A stretch of 64,000 nucleotides of DNA from assembly GCA_000378025.1 (NCBI GenBank), contig KB899087.1:1364001-1428000 (forward strand). The letters run 5' to 3'. Below, piece by piece: positions 57,397 through 64,000 of the stretch; within the stretch, counting starts at the first letter, position 1, and each line of letters starts with the position of its first letter. Below the pieces are notes generated by a model. It was not told the origin of the DNA and made no database searches. It worked only from the letters and a program-made list of their open reading frames with translations. This DNA is from Xanthobacteraceae bacterium 501b (GTDB taxonomy: Bacteria > Pseudomonadota > Alphaproteobacteria > Rhizobiales > Xanthobacteraceae). A program made the position numbers and the translations under genes.

Positions 57397-57837
57397 TTAG
57401 CGGCGAATCAGTGCCAGCCCGCTCTGAGGGTCGATCTGCTTGTGCAGATGAGCCGGCGTTTCGGTGACGATGATTTCGAGCGTGGGGCGGACAAAGCCCT
57501 TGGAAAGATGGCCCGCCAGCGCGCTGCCGTCGCGCCGGCCCAGCACCACATGCACATGCACCGTCGGCGTGCCGTCAGGGTTCAGCGCCACGTCGCCCGA
57601 GAGCGAGGCCACTTCCACCTGCTCGTCGACCGCGATGTCGCGATACGTCTTCGACTCCCAGTCGAAATAGCTGATGACGCCATGGCTGAAGGCGCCGATG
57701 GCCGACAGATGCGCGCCGGTGAGGTCCTCAGCGCGGGCGAACTCCTGCAATGCCGCCATCGTTTCCTCGCCGGTCTCCAATATGACCGCGAAGGTGCGCA
57801 GCTCGCCTGCGTCCGCGAGTTTCTTGATGATGGCCAT
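57397..57837 (-). CDS. PPC/DUF296-domain protein (PD1-like)
   Basis: A 146-residue protein of the PPC (plants and prokaryotes conserved) family: FAVILETGEETMAALQEFAR, then AHLSAIGAFSHGVISYF, then GRRDGSALAGHLSKGFVRPT. The conserved HVHVVLGRRDG includes metal-binding His residues. Bacterial members are small trimeric proteins of uncertain role. It is host DNA and ends 16 bases from attR. Upstream (57849-57869) is the hairpin GTTGGTGC-GGTCT-GCACCAAC, perhaps an operator. Confidence 0.88.
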   Translation of the reverse strand: MAIIKKLADAGELRTFAVILETGEETMAALQEFARAEDLTGAHLSAIGAFSHGVISYFDWESKTYRDIAVDEQVEVASLSGDVALNPDGTPTVHVHVVLGRRDGSALAGHLSKGFVRPTLEIIVTETPAHLHKQIDPQSGLALIRR

Positions 57838-57942
57838 AAGCGCCTCCTGTTGGTGCGGTCTGCACCAACGGATGAGCGCCCTCCCCGTTCCGCCGAGAGC
57901 GCGCGCCGATCAACCTGCATCGCAAGCGGATCGGAGGGCGCT

Positions 57943-58488
57943 CTAGCCGCCGCCGAACAGGCGGTGCTCGATGCGGTCGCCGACGGCGATGCCCTTGGCG
58001 CGCACCGTGCCGGCGGGCAGCTCCAGCACCGCCTTGACCGGCACGCCGGACGAGATCGTCGCCGTGGACAACGGCACCGTGTCGGTGGCGATGCTGGCGA
58101 TGCGCCCATCGGAGCGGATGAACAGCATGTCGAGCGGGATATAGGTGTTCTTCATCCACATAGAGATCGGCTGATCGACGCCGAAATCGAACAGCATGCC
58201 GGCATTGGGCGCCAGTTCGGTGCGATACATCAAGCCCTTGGAGCGCTGGGCCGGCGTGACCGCCATCTCGATCTCGACCCCGAGCGGACCCGCCTTGGTG
58301 AGGATGGTCAGCTGCTCGGCAGTGGCGCCGGCGGGCACAAGGCCCGCGACCAGAAGCTGACTCGCGAACAGCACGGCCGCAACGGCAAGCGCGAGACCCC
58401 GTCCGCAGCCCCGGAAACCGCGCAGTTGCCGGCTCGCCGCGACGAAGGCGGATGCCGTGCGATCGAATGTCATGCTGGCTGAACTCAT
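57943..58488 (-). CDS. DUF192-family exported protein
   Basis: A 181-residue protein. After a basic, hydrophobic N-terminal export signal (about residues 25-55) it carries the DUF192 core: EIEMAVTPAQRSKGLMYRTE, then GMLFDFGVDQPISMWMKNTY, then IPLDMLFIRSDGRIASI. The family is common in alphaproteobacteria and is probably periplasmic. Its function is unknown. The start may be five codons later, at MTFDRTA. Confidence 0.88.
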   Translation of the reverse strand: MSSASMTFDRTASAFVAASRQLRGFRGCGRGLALAVAAVLFASQLLVAGLVPAGATAEQLTILTKAGPLGVEIEMAVTPAQRSKGLMYRTELAPNAGMLFDFGVDQPISMWMKNTYIPLDMLFIRSDGRIASIATDTVPLSTATISSGVPVKAVLELPAGTVRAKGIAVGDRIEHRLFGGG

Positions 58489-58507
58489 GCTCTGGAAGTC
58501 TCACCGT

Positions 58508-58552
58508 CGGGATTCTTGCTATCGGGATTCTTGCTATCGGGGTTCTTGCTGC
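58508..58552. repeat. Three 15-bp tandem repeats between two host genes
   Basis: CGGGATTCTTGCTAT occurs at 58508-58522 and 58523-58537, with a third, slightly changed copy at 58538-58552. It lies in the gap between the cold-shock gene end and the DUF192 gene start. It may vary between strains by slippage. No function is evident. Confidence 0.75.
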
Positions 58553-58587
58553 CGCGATTCACGCGACGACGATGGCAGGCACCATCC

Positions 58588-59190
58588 CTAGTGAGACGAG
58601 GGAGTTGCGGCACCATCGGGCCGCACTTCGGCAGCCATAAGGCCTTTCGGCCCCGGCCCGAAGCGCACCAGCACGATCTGTCCCGGGCGCAGCTCCGCCA
58701 GGCCGTGGCGACGCAGCGTCTCCATATGGACAAAAATGTCCTCGGTGCCCTCGCCGCGCGAGAGGAAGCCGAAGCCACGCAGCCGGTTGAACCACTTCAC
58801 CCAGGCCCGCTCGAAGCCGCCGACCGGCTGGACGGTCACATGGGTGCGCGCCTGCGGCAGCTGCGAGTGATGCAGGGCGGTTGTCTCGTCCATGGAGAGC
58901 ACGCGCAGCGCCTGGAAGCCACGCTCGCGCGCCACCACCTCGCACACCACCCGGGCGCCTTCCTGGGCGGTGGTGAAGCCGCCGCGCCGCAGGCAGGTGA
59001 CATGCAGCATCACGTCGCCGCTGCCATCGTCGGGGACGACGAAGCCGTAGCCCTTGGACAGGTCGAACCATTTGATGCTGCCGGCGATCTGTAGGACCTT
59101 GCCATCCTGGCGCTCGCCGTCCTCGGCGCCCTGATCCAGCTCGTCGCGGGAGCCCGTTCCCGTGCGTGGCAGAGACCCGTCCGACACCAT
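58588..59190 (-). CDS. Tandem cold-shock-domain protein
   Basis: A 200-residue protein with two cold-shock domains. The first has [19 protein letters not shown] and [13 protein letters not shown]; the second has [18 protein letters not shown] and [13 protein letters not shown]. Both retain the aromatic RNP motifs, although RNP1 is more diverged in the first. Double-CSD proteins are typical of rhizobia and relatives. It likely binds RNA or single-stranded DNA. The start is set by a TGGAGG site; upstream codons are non-conserved. Confidence 0.9.
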   Translation of the reverse strand: MVSDGSLPRTGTGSRDELDQGAEDGERQDGKVLQIAGSIKWFDLSKGYGFVVPDDGSGDVMLHVTCLRRGGFTTAQEGARVVCEVVARERGFQALRVLSMDETTALHHSQLPQARTHVTVQPVGGFERAWVKWFNRLRGFGFLSRGEGTEDIFVHMETLRRHGLAELRPGQIVLVRFGPGPKGLMAAEVRPDGAATPSSH

Positions 59191-59317
59191 CGGCTGCCTA
59201 CCTCCAGGAAAACCCTTTTCGCCCCAGCTGGCGAAAACCATGATTCCGAAGCCGAAGCATAGCACCCGCTGCGGTCACGAAAACACCCAAATTGATTCGG
59301 TGCGCGATTCCCGCCCG

Positions 59318-60085
59318 TCACCGGGCCATCGCCGCCTCCAACACATCGCCAATATCGGCATGGATGACGAGGTCGGCCAGATCGTCCAGCTCGGTCGGTT
59401 CGCGATTGACGATGACGAGGGTAGCCCCGGCGCGCTTCGCCTGCACGGGAAAGCCGGCCGCCGGCCATACCACCAGCGAGGAACCGAGAACGAGGAAGAC
59501 ATCGCAGGCGCCACTGAGGGCCGCGGCCCGCGCCATCGCCGCCGCCGGCATCGGCTGGCCGAAGGAGATGGTGGCGCTCTTCACCGGGCCTGCGCAGGTT
59601 GCGCAGTCCGGCGCCCGCCCCTGCCCGGCTTCGAAACGGGCGCGGACCCACTCCAGCTCATAGCGCGTGCCGCAGTCGAGGCAGGTGGCGAAGGTGCTGT
59701 TGCCGTGCAGTTCGACAAGCCTGTCGTCGGGCACACCCGAGGCCTGGTGCAGGCCGTCGATGTTCTGCGTGATGATGCCCTGCAGTCGCCCCTCGCCCGC
59801 GAGCGCGGCCAGCGCCCGGTGTCCACGCCCCGGCACCGCGCCGCCCAGCGCCGGCTCCAGGGCGAAGCGCCGCCGCCAGGCCTCGGCCCGCATCTCCCTG
59901 CTGGCGAGGAAGTCCTGGTAGTCGATCGGCCGGTTGCGGGACCACAGACCGCCGGGCGAGCGGAAATCGGGAATGCCGCATTCGGTGGAGATTCCCGCGC
60001 CGGTGAAGGCGACCCCGGCCCGCATATCGGCCAGCACGGCGGCAAGCGCGTCGGCCGCCGCCTTGATGTCATCGCCACTCATCAT
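59318..60085 (-). CDS. cobB: Sirtuin-type NAD-dependent deacylase
   Basis: A 255-residue sirtuin. [20 protein letters not shown] binds [15 protein letters not shown] is the second NAD motif, ELHGN supplies the catalytic His, and CLDCG with CATCAG form the zinc tetrad. It removes acetyl or other acyl groups from lysines, coupling to [16 protein letters not shown] is the third family motif. It is transcribed away from the glyoxalase gene. It is a normal host gene of usual length. Confidence 0.93.
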   Translation of the reverse strand: MMSGDDIKAAADALAAVLADMRAGVAFTGAGISTECGIPDFRSPGGLWSRNRPIDYQDFLASREMRAEAWRRRFALEPALGGAVPGRGHRALAALAGEGRLQGIITQNIDGLHQASGVPDDRLVELHGNSTFATCLDCGTRYELEWVRARFEAGQGRAPDCATCAGPVKSATISFGQPMPAAAMARAAALSGACDVFLVLGSSLVVWPAAGFPVQAKRAGATLVIVNREPTELDDLADLVIHADIGDVLEAAMAR

Positions 60086-60139
60086 ATGTTGCGCTCATCC
60101 GATCCGCGGACACCCCGGCGGCAGCCTTTGAGAGGACTC

Positions 60140-60562
60140 ATGAAGTACCTTCACACCATGGTGCGCGTCACCGATATCGACGCCTCGCTGGATTTCTACT
60201 GCAACAAGCTGGGGCTCACCGAGGTGCGGCGCAAGGAATCGCCGCAAGGGCGCTTCACGCTGATCTTCCTCGCCGCCCCCGGCCAGCAAGGCGTCGCCGA
60301 GGTGGAGCTGACCTATAATTGGGACCCGGAACCCTATGGCGAGGGGCGCAATTTCGGCCATCTCGCCTTCGAGGTCGACGACATCTATGCCGCCTGCCAG
60401 AAGCTGCAGGATGGCGGCGTGACCATCAACCGCCCGCCGCGCGACGGCCGCATGGCCTTTGTCCGCTCGCCTGACAACATCTCGATCGAGCTGCTGCAGA
60501 AGGGCGACGCGCTGCCGCCGCTGGAGCCGTGGGCGTCGATGGCGAACACCGGCAAATGGTGA
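60140..60562 (+). CDS. gloA: Lactoylglutathione lyase (glyoxalase I)
   Basis: A 140-residue VOC-fold protein. It starts [20 protein letters not shown], with metal-ligand His5, followed by [20 protein letters not shown] with a ligand Glu. The second half has [20 protein letters not shown] with ligand His, and the terminal [13 protein letters not shown] with ligand Glu. It converts methylglyoxal-glutathione hemithioacetal into lactoylglutathione. The start follows GAGAGGA. It is divergent from the sirtuin gene. Confidence 0.92.
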   Translation: MKYLHTMVRVTDIDASLDFYCNKLGLTEVRRKESPQGRFTLIFLAAPGQQGVAEVELTYNWDPEPYGEGRNFGHLAFEVDDIYAACQKLQDGGVTINRPPRDGRMAFVRSPDNISIELLQKGDALPPLEPWASMANTGKW

Positions 60563-60875
60563 TGCGGCCTTGAGTTCGTGGGCCGGCGCGCCTTGCCGGC
60601 CCATGGGCGGCGCAAGGCGGCCGGTTGCGGCAGGGCTGCGGCAGGGCCCGGCCGGGGCCGATGTCCCTTGGGTGAGGGACTTGCTTGCATTGCCTGCTGT
60701 CTCTGAGTCGCCAGCGGCCCCGCGCTTCAGACCGCCGCCTGCCCCGCTCGCGGCGACCCAGCACGGGGCATGGCTGCGGAAGGCGTTTCGTGCGCACGGG
60801 CGCCATGCCTGTGGATGACGCGCATGGTGCCATCTTGCGCGCCGCCGCGTGTCACCCTATAAGGCCCCGGCCTGC
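60563..60875. other. Intergenic region between gloA and tRNA-Glu
   Basis: About 310 bases, GC-rich, without a supported gene or clear terminator. The last bases before the tRNA (TATAAGG near 60858) could hold its promoter. Confidence 0.4.
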
Positions 60876-60950
60876 GCGCCCTTCGTCTATCGGTTAGGAC
60901 GCCACCCTTTCACGGTGGAGAGAGGGGTTCGACTCCCCTAGGGCGCGCCA
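60876..60950 (+). tRNA. tRNA-Glu (anticodon TTC), target of a second island
   Basis: A 75-nt cloverleaf with acceptor GCGCCCT/AGGGCGC, anticodon stem CCACC/GGTGG around loop CTTTCAC (TTC), T arm GGGGTTCGACTCCCC and an encoded CCA. On the opposite strand the serine recombinase frame runs into it and stops at 60894. The tRNA itself is intact. Confidence 0.95.
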
Positions 60951-62558
60951 CTTCCGTACAAAACCGCGAACACCCGGCTGGGTGGCGCGGTCGGCGAGTA
61001 CGGCTCTCTCCAGCACCGTCCTTAATCCGTGGATGCGCACGACGTGCTGGTCGACTTCGACGGCGTCGATAAGCGACCGCAGATACGCTTTGCGGAACGG
61101 CACCTCGCCCTCGGTGATGTTTGAGCGCATGAGCTGCCCGAAGCGGGCAAGCTTGTCCGGGTCAAGCCGGCTGGCGGCAGCACCCTGATTCTCGATCCGC
61201 TCCAGCGCCGAATGTGCACGGTCCCGATCTGCCTTGAGCTTGGCAATCTGCTCCTTGAGCATCTCGTCGGGCTCAGTGATGCCGTCGGCGACAAGCTGGT
61301 AAAGACGCCGGAGCTTGTCTTCCGCTGTCGTCCTTTCGCGGGAGAGTTCATCGATCCGCGCCTGAACCTCGGCATCGGCTTTCACCCGCCGGTCGACGAC
61401 AGACTGCAGCAGCGCCTCCAGCCGCTCGGGCATCAGAATGCGTTCGGCCACATGGCGTGTGACCAGATGGTCGAGCTTCTCCATCGGCACCGTTCGCCCT
61501 TTGCAGGCGGACTTGCCGACCCGGCCGGAGGTCGAGCAGCTGTAATAGCGATAGACCCTGCCGCTCTTCGAGGTGCCGGTGCGCAGCGTCATGGCGCTAC
61601 CGCAACAGGCGCAGTAGGCCAGCCCGGTCAGAAGGATCGGACCTGAGATGACCCGGGGCGGACTGTTGTGCGGGTTCTTCGCCCTGAGCGCCTTCTGCAC
61701 CTTGTCGAAGGTGCTTCGATTGAGGATGGCCGGCACGGAAATCGGGATGACTTCGTGCTGCGGCTTCACCTGGCCGGTCTTGGAGCTGCGCTTGTTGAAG
61801 CTCCATTCCCCGACATAAACGGGATTGGTCAGAATGCCGTGGATGGTACCGACGCCGTAACGGGCACCGAGGCGGGTGCGGTGGCCCTTCGCATTGAGGT
61901 GCTTGGTAATCTCCTTGATGCCCATGGGTCCAGATGTGCCGTCTCCCTGCAGGTAAAGATCGAACATCAGCCGCACGAGCTCGGCCTCTACGGGATCGAC
62001 GATGATCCGCTTCTTCGTGCGATGGCCGCGCTTCTCCACCTCTTCGAGAGTGAAACCAAGCGGCAGGCGGGAGCCGTTATAGAAACCCTGCCGGGCATTC
62101 TCCTTCATGGCCCGCAGCACATGCTTGGCGTTCTCGCGGGACTGGTATTCGTCAAACAGGGCGATGACCTGCCGCATCATGACCTGGGCCGGATCGTCCC
62201 CGAGCTCCTGGGTGATGGAGACGAGCCGCACGCCGTGCTTCGCGAGGCGGCGGATGTACATCTCCAGCCCAAAGGCATCGCGGAAGAACCGGCTGAAGCT
62301 ATGGACGACGATGACATCGAATGGGCGATCGTCATCGGATGCCCGTTCAATCATCCGCTGGAACTCGTGCCGGCTGTCGTCCATCGCCGACGCACCCGGC
62401 TCCACATACTCCGCCACAACGGACCAGCCCTGCCGCTCGCAATAGGCGGCGGTCTGGAGGCGCTGATCTGGGATGGACAGGTCAACGTCGGCCTGCCGCG
62501 TGGTGGAAACGCGGAGATAGAGGGCGGCCCGGCTGGTGATAGGCAAGGTTACGTTCAT
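60894..62558 (-). CDS. Large serine recombinase (site-specific integrase)
   Basis: A 554-residue protein. Residues 10-160 are a resolvase domain with nucleophile Ser18 in ALYLRVSTTRQ and VIVVHSFSRFFRDAFGLEMY. This is followed by a recombinase domain (GPMGIKEITKHLNAKGHRTR, LTNPVYVGEWSFNKR), a zinc ribbon (YCACCGSAMTLR and a later Cys pair) and a coiled coil. It catalyses integration of the island that starts at tRNA-Glu. Its last 19 codons (60894-60950) lie in the tRNA on the other strand, so its C terminus is coded by the target site. The start at NVTLPITS is preferred to a GTG 14 codons upstream. Confidence 0.93.
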   Translation of the reverse strand: MNVTLPITSRAALYLRVSTTRQADVDLSIPDQRLQTAAYCERQGWSVVAEYVEPGASAMDDSRHEFQRMIERASDDDRPFDVIVVHSFSRFFRDAFGLEMYIRRLAKHGVRLVSITQELGDDPAQVMMRQVIALFDEYQSRENAKHVLRAMKENARQGFYNGSRLPLGFTLEEVEKRGHRTKKRIIVDPVEAELVRLMFDLYLQGDGTSGPMGIKEITKHLNAKGHRTRLGARYGVGTIHGILTNPVYVGEWSFNKRSSKTGQVKPQHEVIPISVPAILNRSTFDKVQKALRAKNPHNSPPRVISGPILLTGLAYCACCGSAMTLRTGTSKSGRVYRYYSCSTSGRVGKSACKGRTVPMEKLDHLVTRHVAERILMPERLEALLQSVVDRRVKADAEVQARIDELSRERTTAEDKLRRLYQLVADGITEPDEMLKEQIAKLKADRDRAHSALERIENQGAAASRLDPDKLARFGQLMRSNITEGEVPFRKAYLRSLIDAVEVDQHVVRIHGLRTVLERAVLADRATQPGVRGFVRKWRALGESNPSLHRERVAS

Positions 62559-62596
62559 GGCCCAATCGCCTCCCTCAAGCCCCTTCGGCAGCACCG

Positions 62597-62884
62597 TCAC
62601 CTCAAGAGCGCGTCGATCTCCCGCCTGAAGAAGGCCTCGATCACATCGACTTCTTCAGGTGCGATCGGAACGCTCGATGGCCAGTCGTCGGTGACATGCA
62701 CGACCTTGGAATCATGCTCGACGGAGTCAGCGGGCGCAAGGTTTTGCTCAGCATCTCGAATGACGCGCGCATCGCGGCGCGGGATCTTTGAGAGTGGTGC
62801 GCCAGCCAAGCTCGAAGCTGGCGATGGAGCATCGCTGCCGACACGGAATATTTTCTTCGGACGAAACGGACGCGAGTGGCGCAT
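62597..62884 (-). CDS. Small hypothetical protein before the recombinase
   Basis: A 95-residue protein. The N-terminal half is basic (RPFRPKKIFRVGS) and the C-terminal half acidic, ending PEEVDVIEAFFRREIDALLR. Its stop lies just ahead of the recombinase start, so they are probably co-transcribed. No ribosome-binding site precedes the first ATG, so the real start may be later. Such small genes accompany serine recombinases in Hyphomicrobiales islands. Confidence 0.55.
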   Translation of the reverse strand: MRHSRPFRPKKIFRVGSDAPSPASSLAGAPLSKIPRRDARVIRDAEQNLAPADSVEHDSKVVHVTDDWPSSVPIAPEEVDVIEAFFRREIDALLR

Positions 62885-63321
62885 GCGCGGAGGATCAAGG
62901 GCATCCCCCCACTCGCCAAGGGGCCGATTCTACGCCGCAGAACAACCGCGTGCAGCAGGGCGAAAATACTTGCCAGATGCGGCGCGGGAGTCTTTCCCGG
63001 GATACGCTTGGTGGAGCGGTCTGGCGGCAACGACCCATACTTGGCGTTCGCCTGCCCTTGCAGCGAAGTCTACTTTGCGCCCCCATTCGGCCATTGCGGA
63101 AAAAATCACCGATCCCGAAACCCGCCCTTCGTTCATGCTGCACTAAACACCAGGCTTGATGGAAAGCAGCCCGTTCAATTCCGGCAGAATTGGTGTAATC
63201 GGACGGCCGCTCGTACCGATCGCCTTAGACTAAGAGCTGATCGACTTAACCCGCTTCAAAAGAACTGCATTCTTCCTCCTCCCCGCTGGACACCGGATTT
63301 GATCTGCGCGACGATCTCCAG
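62885..63321. other. Intergenic region within the island
   Basis: About 440 bases between divergent genes, with lower GC in 63150-63270. No gene is supported; short minus-strand frames here are shadows. Promoters of both flanking genes probably lie here. Confidence 0.4.
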
Positions 63322-64000
63322 ATGGCTGGTCAAGATCAGAAACTCACAAGCATTCCTCTCCCGATCATCGCCCAGTTGGACGGCCGAGACGCAGCGCTCT
63401 GGCTAGTTGACGACGGCTCCACGGATGCACGCGCCGCCGCCTCGCTCTGCCGCCTACCATGGAGCGTTGTGCTCTCTGAACGCTCGGACAAGCCCTTTAC
63501 AACCGAAATCGAGACTCCCGAGGCGATTGACGACCCATTGGTTCTTCGCCGAGGCCTGATCCACCTCGTCGAGACGGATCCCGCGGATGTGGTTTTGCCA
63601 CGGCGGCACCTGGCTGTGCTCCTTCTTAACGGACGGCAAAGTGAGCGACGAACCGGCCTCACCGCACTGACGCGCCGGCTAACGATGCTTCAAGCGCTCC
63701 GCCGTCGCCCAGCCCACCACCTGATCGTAGTCGTATCTGGGCGCTTCGCCATACCAGAAGACCTGGACGCACTATGGGAAGACGGTTTCAGGACCCTCAT
63801 TACGTTCGTATCGGACGACGCAGACGCGGACGGAACGATTCGTCAGTGGCAGCGCGACCGGGGCGGAACGCCTGTTGGTCTGCTCAGGGCATCGATCTCC
63901 GAGTTCGCCGCCTCGCTGCGGGGAGAGTACCTGCGCGGCCGGGACGGCGCCCTCTTGGTCAGGATTCGCGACGAGCAAGGGAAATTGCGCGACGTTGTCG
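63322..64000 (+). CDS. Long open frame of unknown function, cut by the right edge
   Basis: An ATG followed by 226 open codons to the window end. The start is IPLPIIAQLDGRDAALWLVD. Further on there is DVVLPRRHLAVLLLNGRQSE, then HHLIVVVSGRFAIPEDLDAL, then LITFVSDDADADGTIRQWQR. It alternates beta and alpha segments like a Rossmann-type or nucleotide-binding fold, but no P-loop is seen in this part. As cargo next to a serine recombinase it could be a defence gene; that is a guess from location. Confidence 0.65.
   Translation, partial: MAGQDQKLTSIPLPIIAQLDGRDAALWLVDDGSTDARAAASLCRLPWSVVLSERSDKPFTTEIETPEAIDDPLVLRRGLIHLVETDPADVVLPRRHLAVLLLNGRQSERRTGLTALTRRLTMLQALRRRPAHHLIVVVSGRFAIPEDLDALWEDGFRTLITFVSDDADADGTIRQWQRDRGGTPVGLLRASISEFAASLRGEYLRGRDGALLVRIRDEQGKLRDVV

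Larger units (their letters stand above)
60951..64000. mobile_element. Left end of an integrative island in tRNA-Glu
   Basis: The recombinase gene overlaps tRNA-Glu, and the following genes are unlike host housekeeping genes. The right end lies outside the window, so the partner att site cannot be seen. The call depends on the recombinase and its tRNA overlap. Confidence 0.65.

Noticed and set aside
57838-57942. A further att-like or terminator site near the PPC gene
   Set aside because: The 8-bp hairpin lies upstream of the gene, has no T-run and no second copy was seen. It is mentioned only as a possible operator.
58508-58552. CRISPR-like repeat
   Set aside because: Only three directly adjacent 15-bp copies without spacers. 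It is a simple tandem repeat.

Overview
The window is high-GC alphaproteobacterial DNA, most likely from a Hyphomicrobiales (Xanthobacteraceae-like) chromosome. The flanking host genes fit that group: an NDUFS4-type complex I accessory subunit, ribosomal protein S21, a tandem cold-shock-domain protein, a DUF192 protein, a sirtuin and a glyoxalase. The group is inferred from gene content, not from a database search.

Layout. (1) 1-2.5 kb is host DNA ending in tRNA-Pro(TGG). (2) 2.5-57.4 kb is a prophage inserted in the 3' end of that tRNA. A 26-bp direct repeat (2502-2527 and 57355-57380) marks its ends, and a tyrosine integrase lies next to attR. It is an HK97/lambda-like siphophage. From left to right the minus strand holds lysis genes, tail fibres and tip, tape measure, a tail chaperone pair with a -1 frameshift heptamer, tail tube, neck, capsid, S49 protease, portal, terminase, an HNH gene, a replication gene with internal iterons, two DNA methyltransferases, a DnaA-like ATPase and Cro. 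A CI-type repressor with three operators separates this from a rightward early operon. That operon encodes a GapR-family protein, a beta sliding clamp, many small proteins, an excisionase candidate and the integrase. (3) 57.4-60.95 kb is host DNA ending in tRNA-Glu(TTC). (4) From tRNA-Glu to the right edge is the start of another island, with a large serine recombinase whose gene runs into the tRNA.

The main discovery is inside the prophage. A second, complete-looking 10.47-kb integrative element (28506-38979) sits in the prophage's terminase large-subunit gene, exactly in the codons of the Walker A motif. It is bounded by a 16-bp direct repeat, and removing one repeat plus the insert restores one 587-codon terL frame. 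The element has its own tyrosine integrase, an excisionase-like HTH gene, a replication-type HTH gene, an HK97 prohead protease, a major capsid protein, a gp10-like neck protein, a shortened tape-measure protein and a tail-chaperone-like protein. It has no terminase, portal or tail tube gene. It also carries a noncoding block of about 95 bp that is about 80% identical (hand count) to the block between the HNH gene and terS of the host prophage, which is the usual cos position in HK97-like phages.

Interpretation (inference). The nested element looks like a capsid-encoding phage satellite that parks in its helper's packaging motor gene. While it is integrated, the helper cannot make TerL. When it excises, TerL is restored and could package both genomes through matching cos sites. 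The alternative is a decaying second phage that happened to land in terL.
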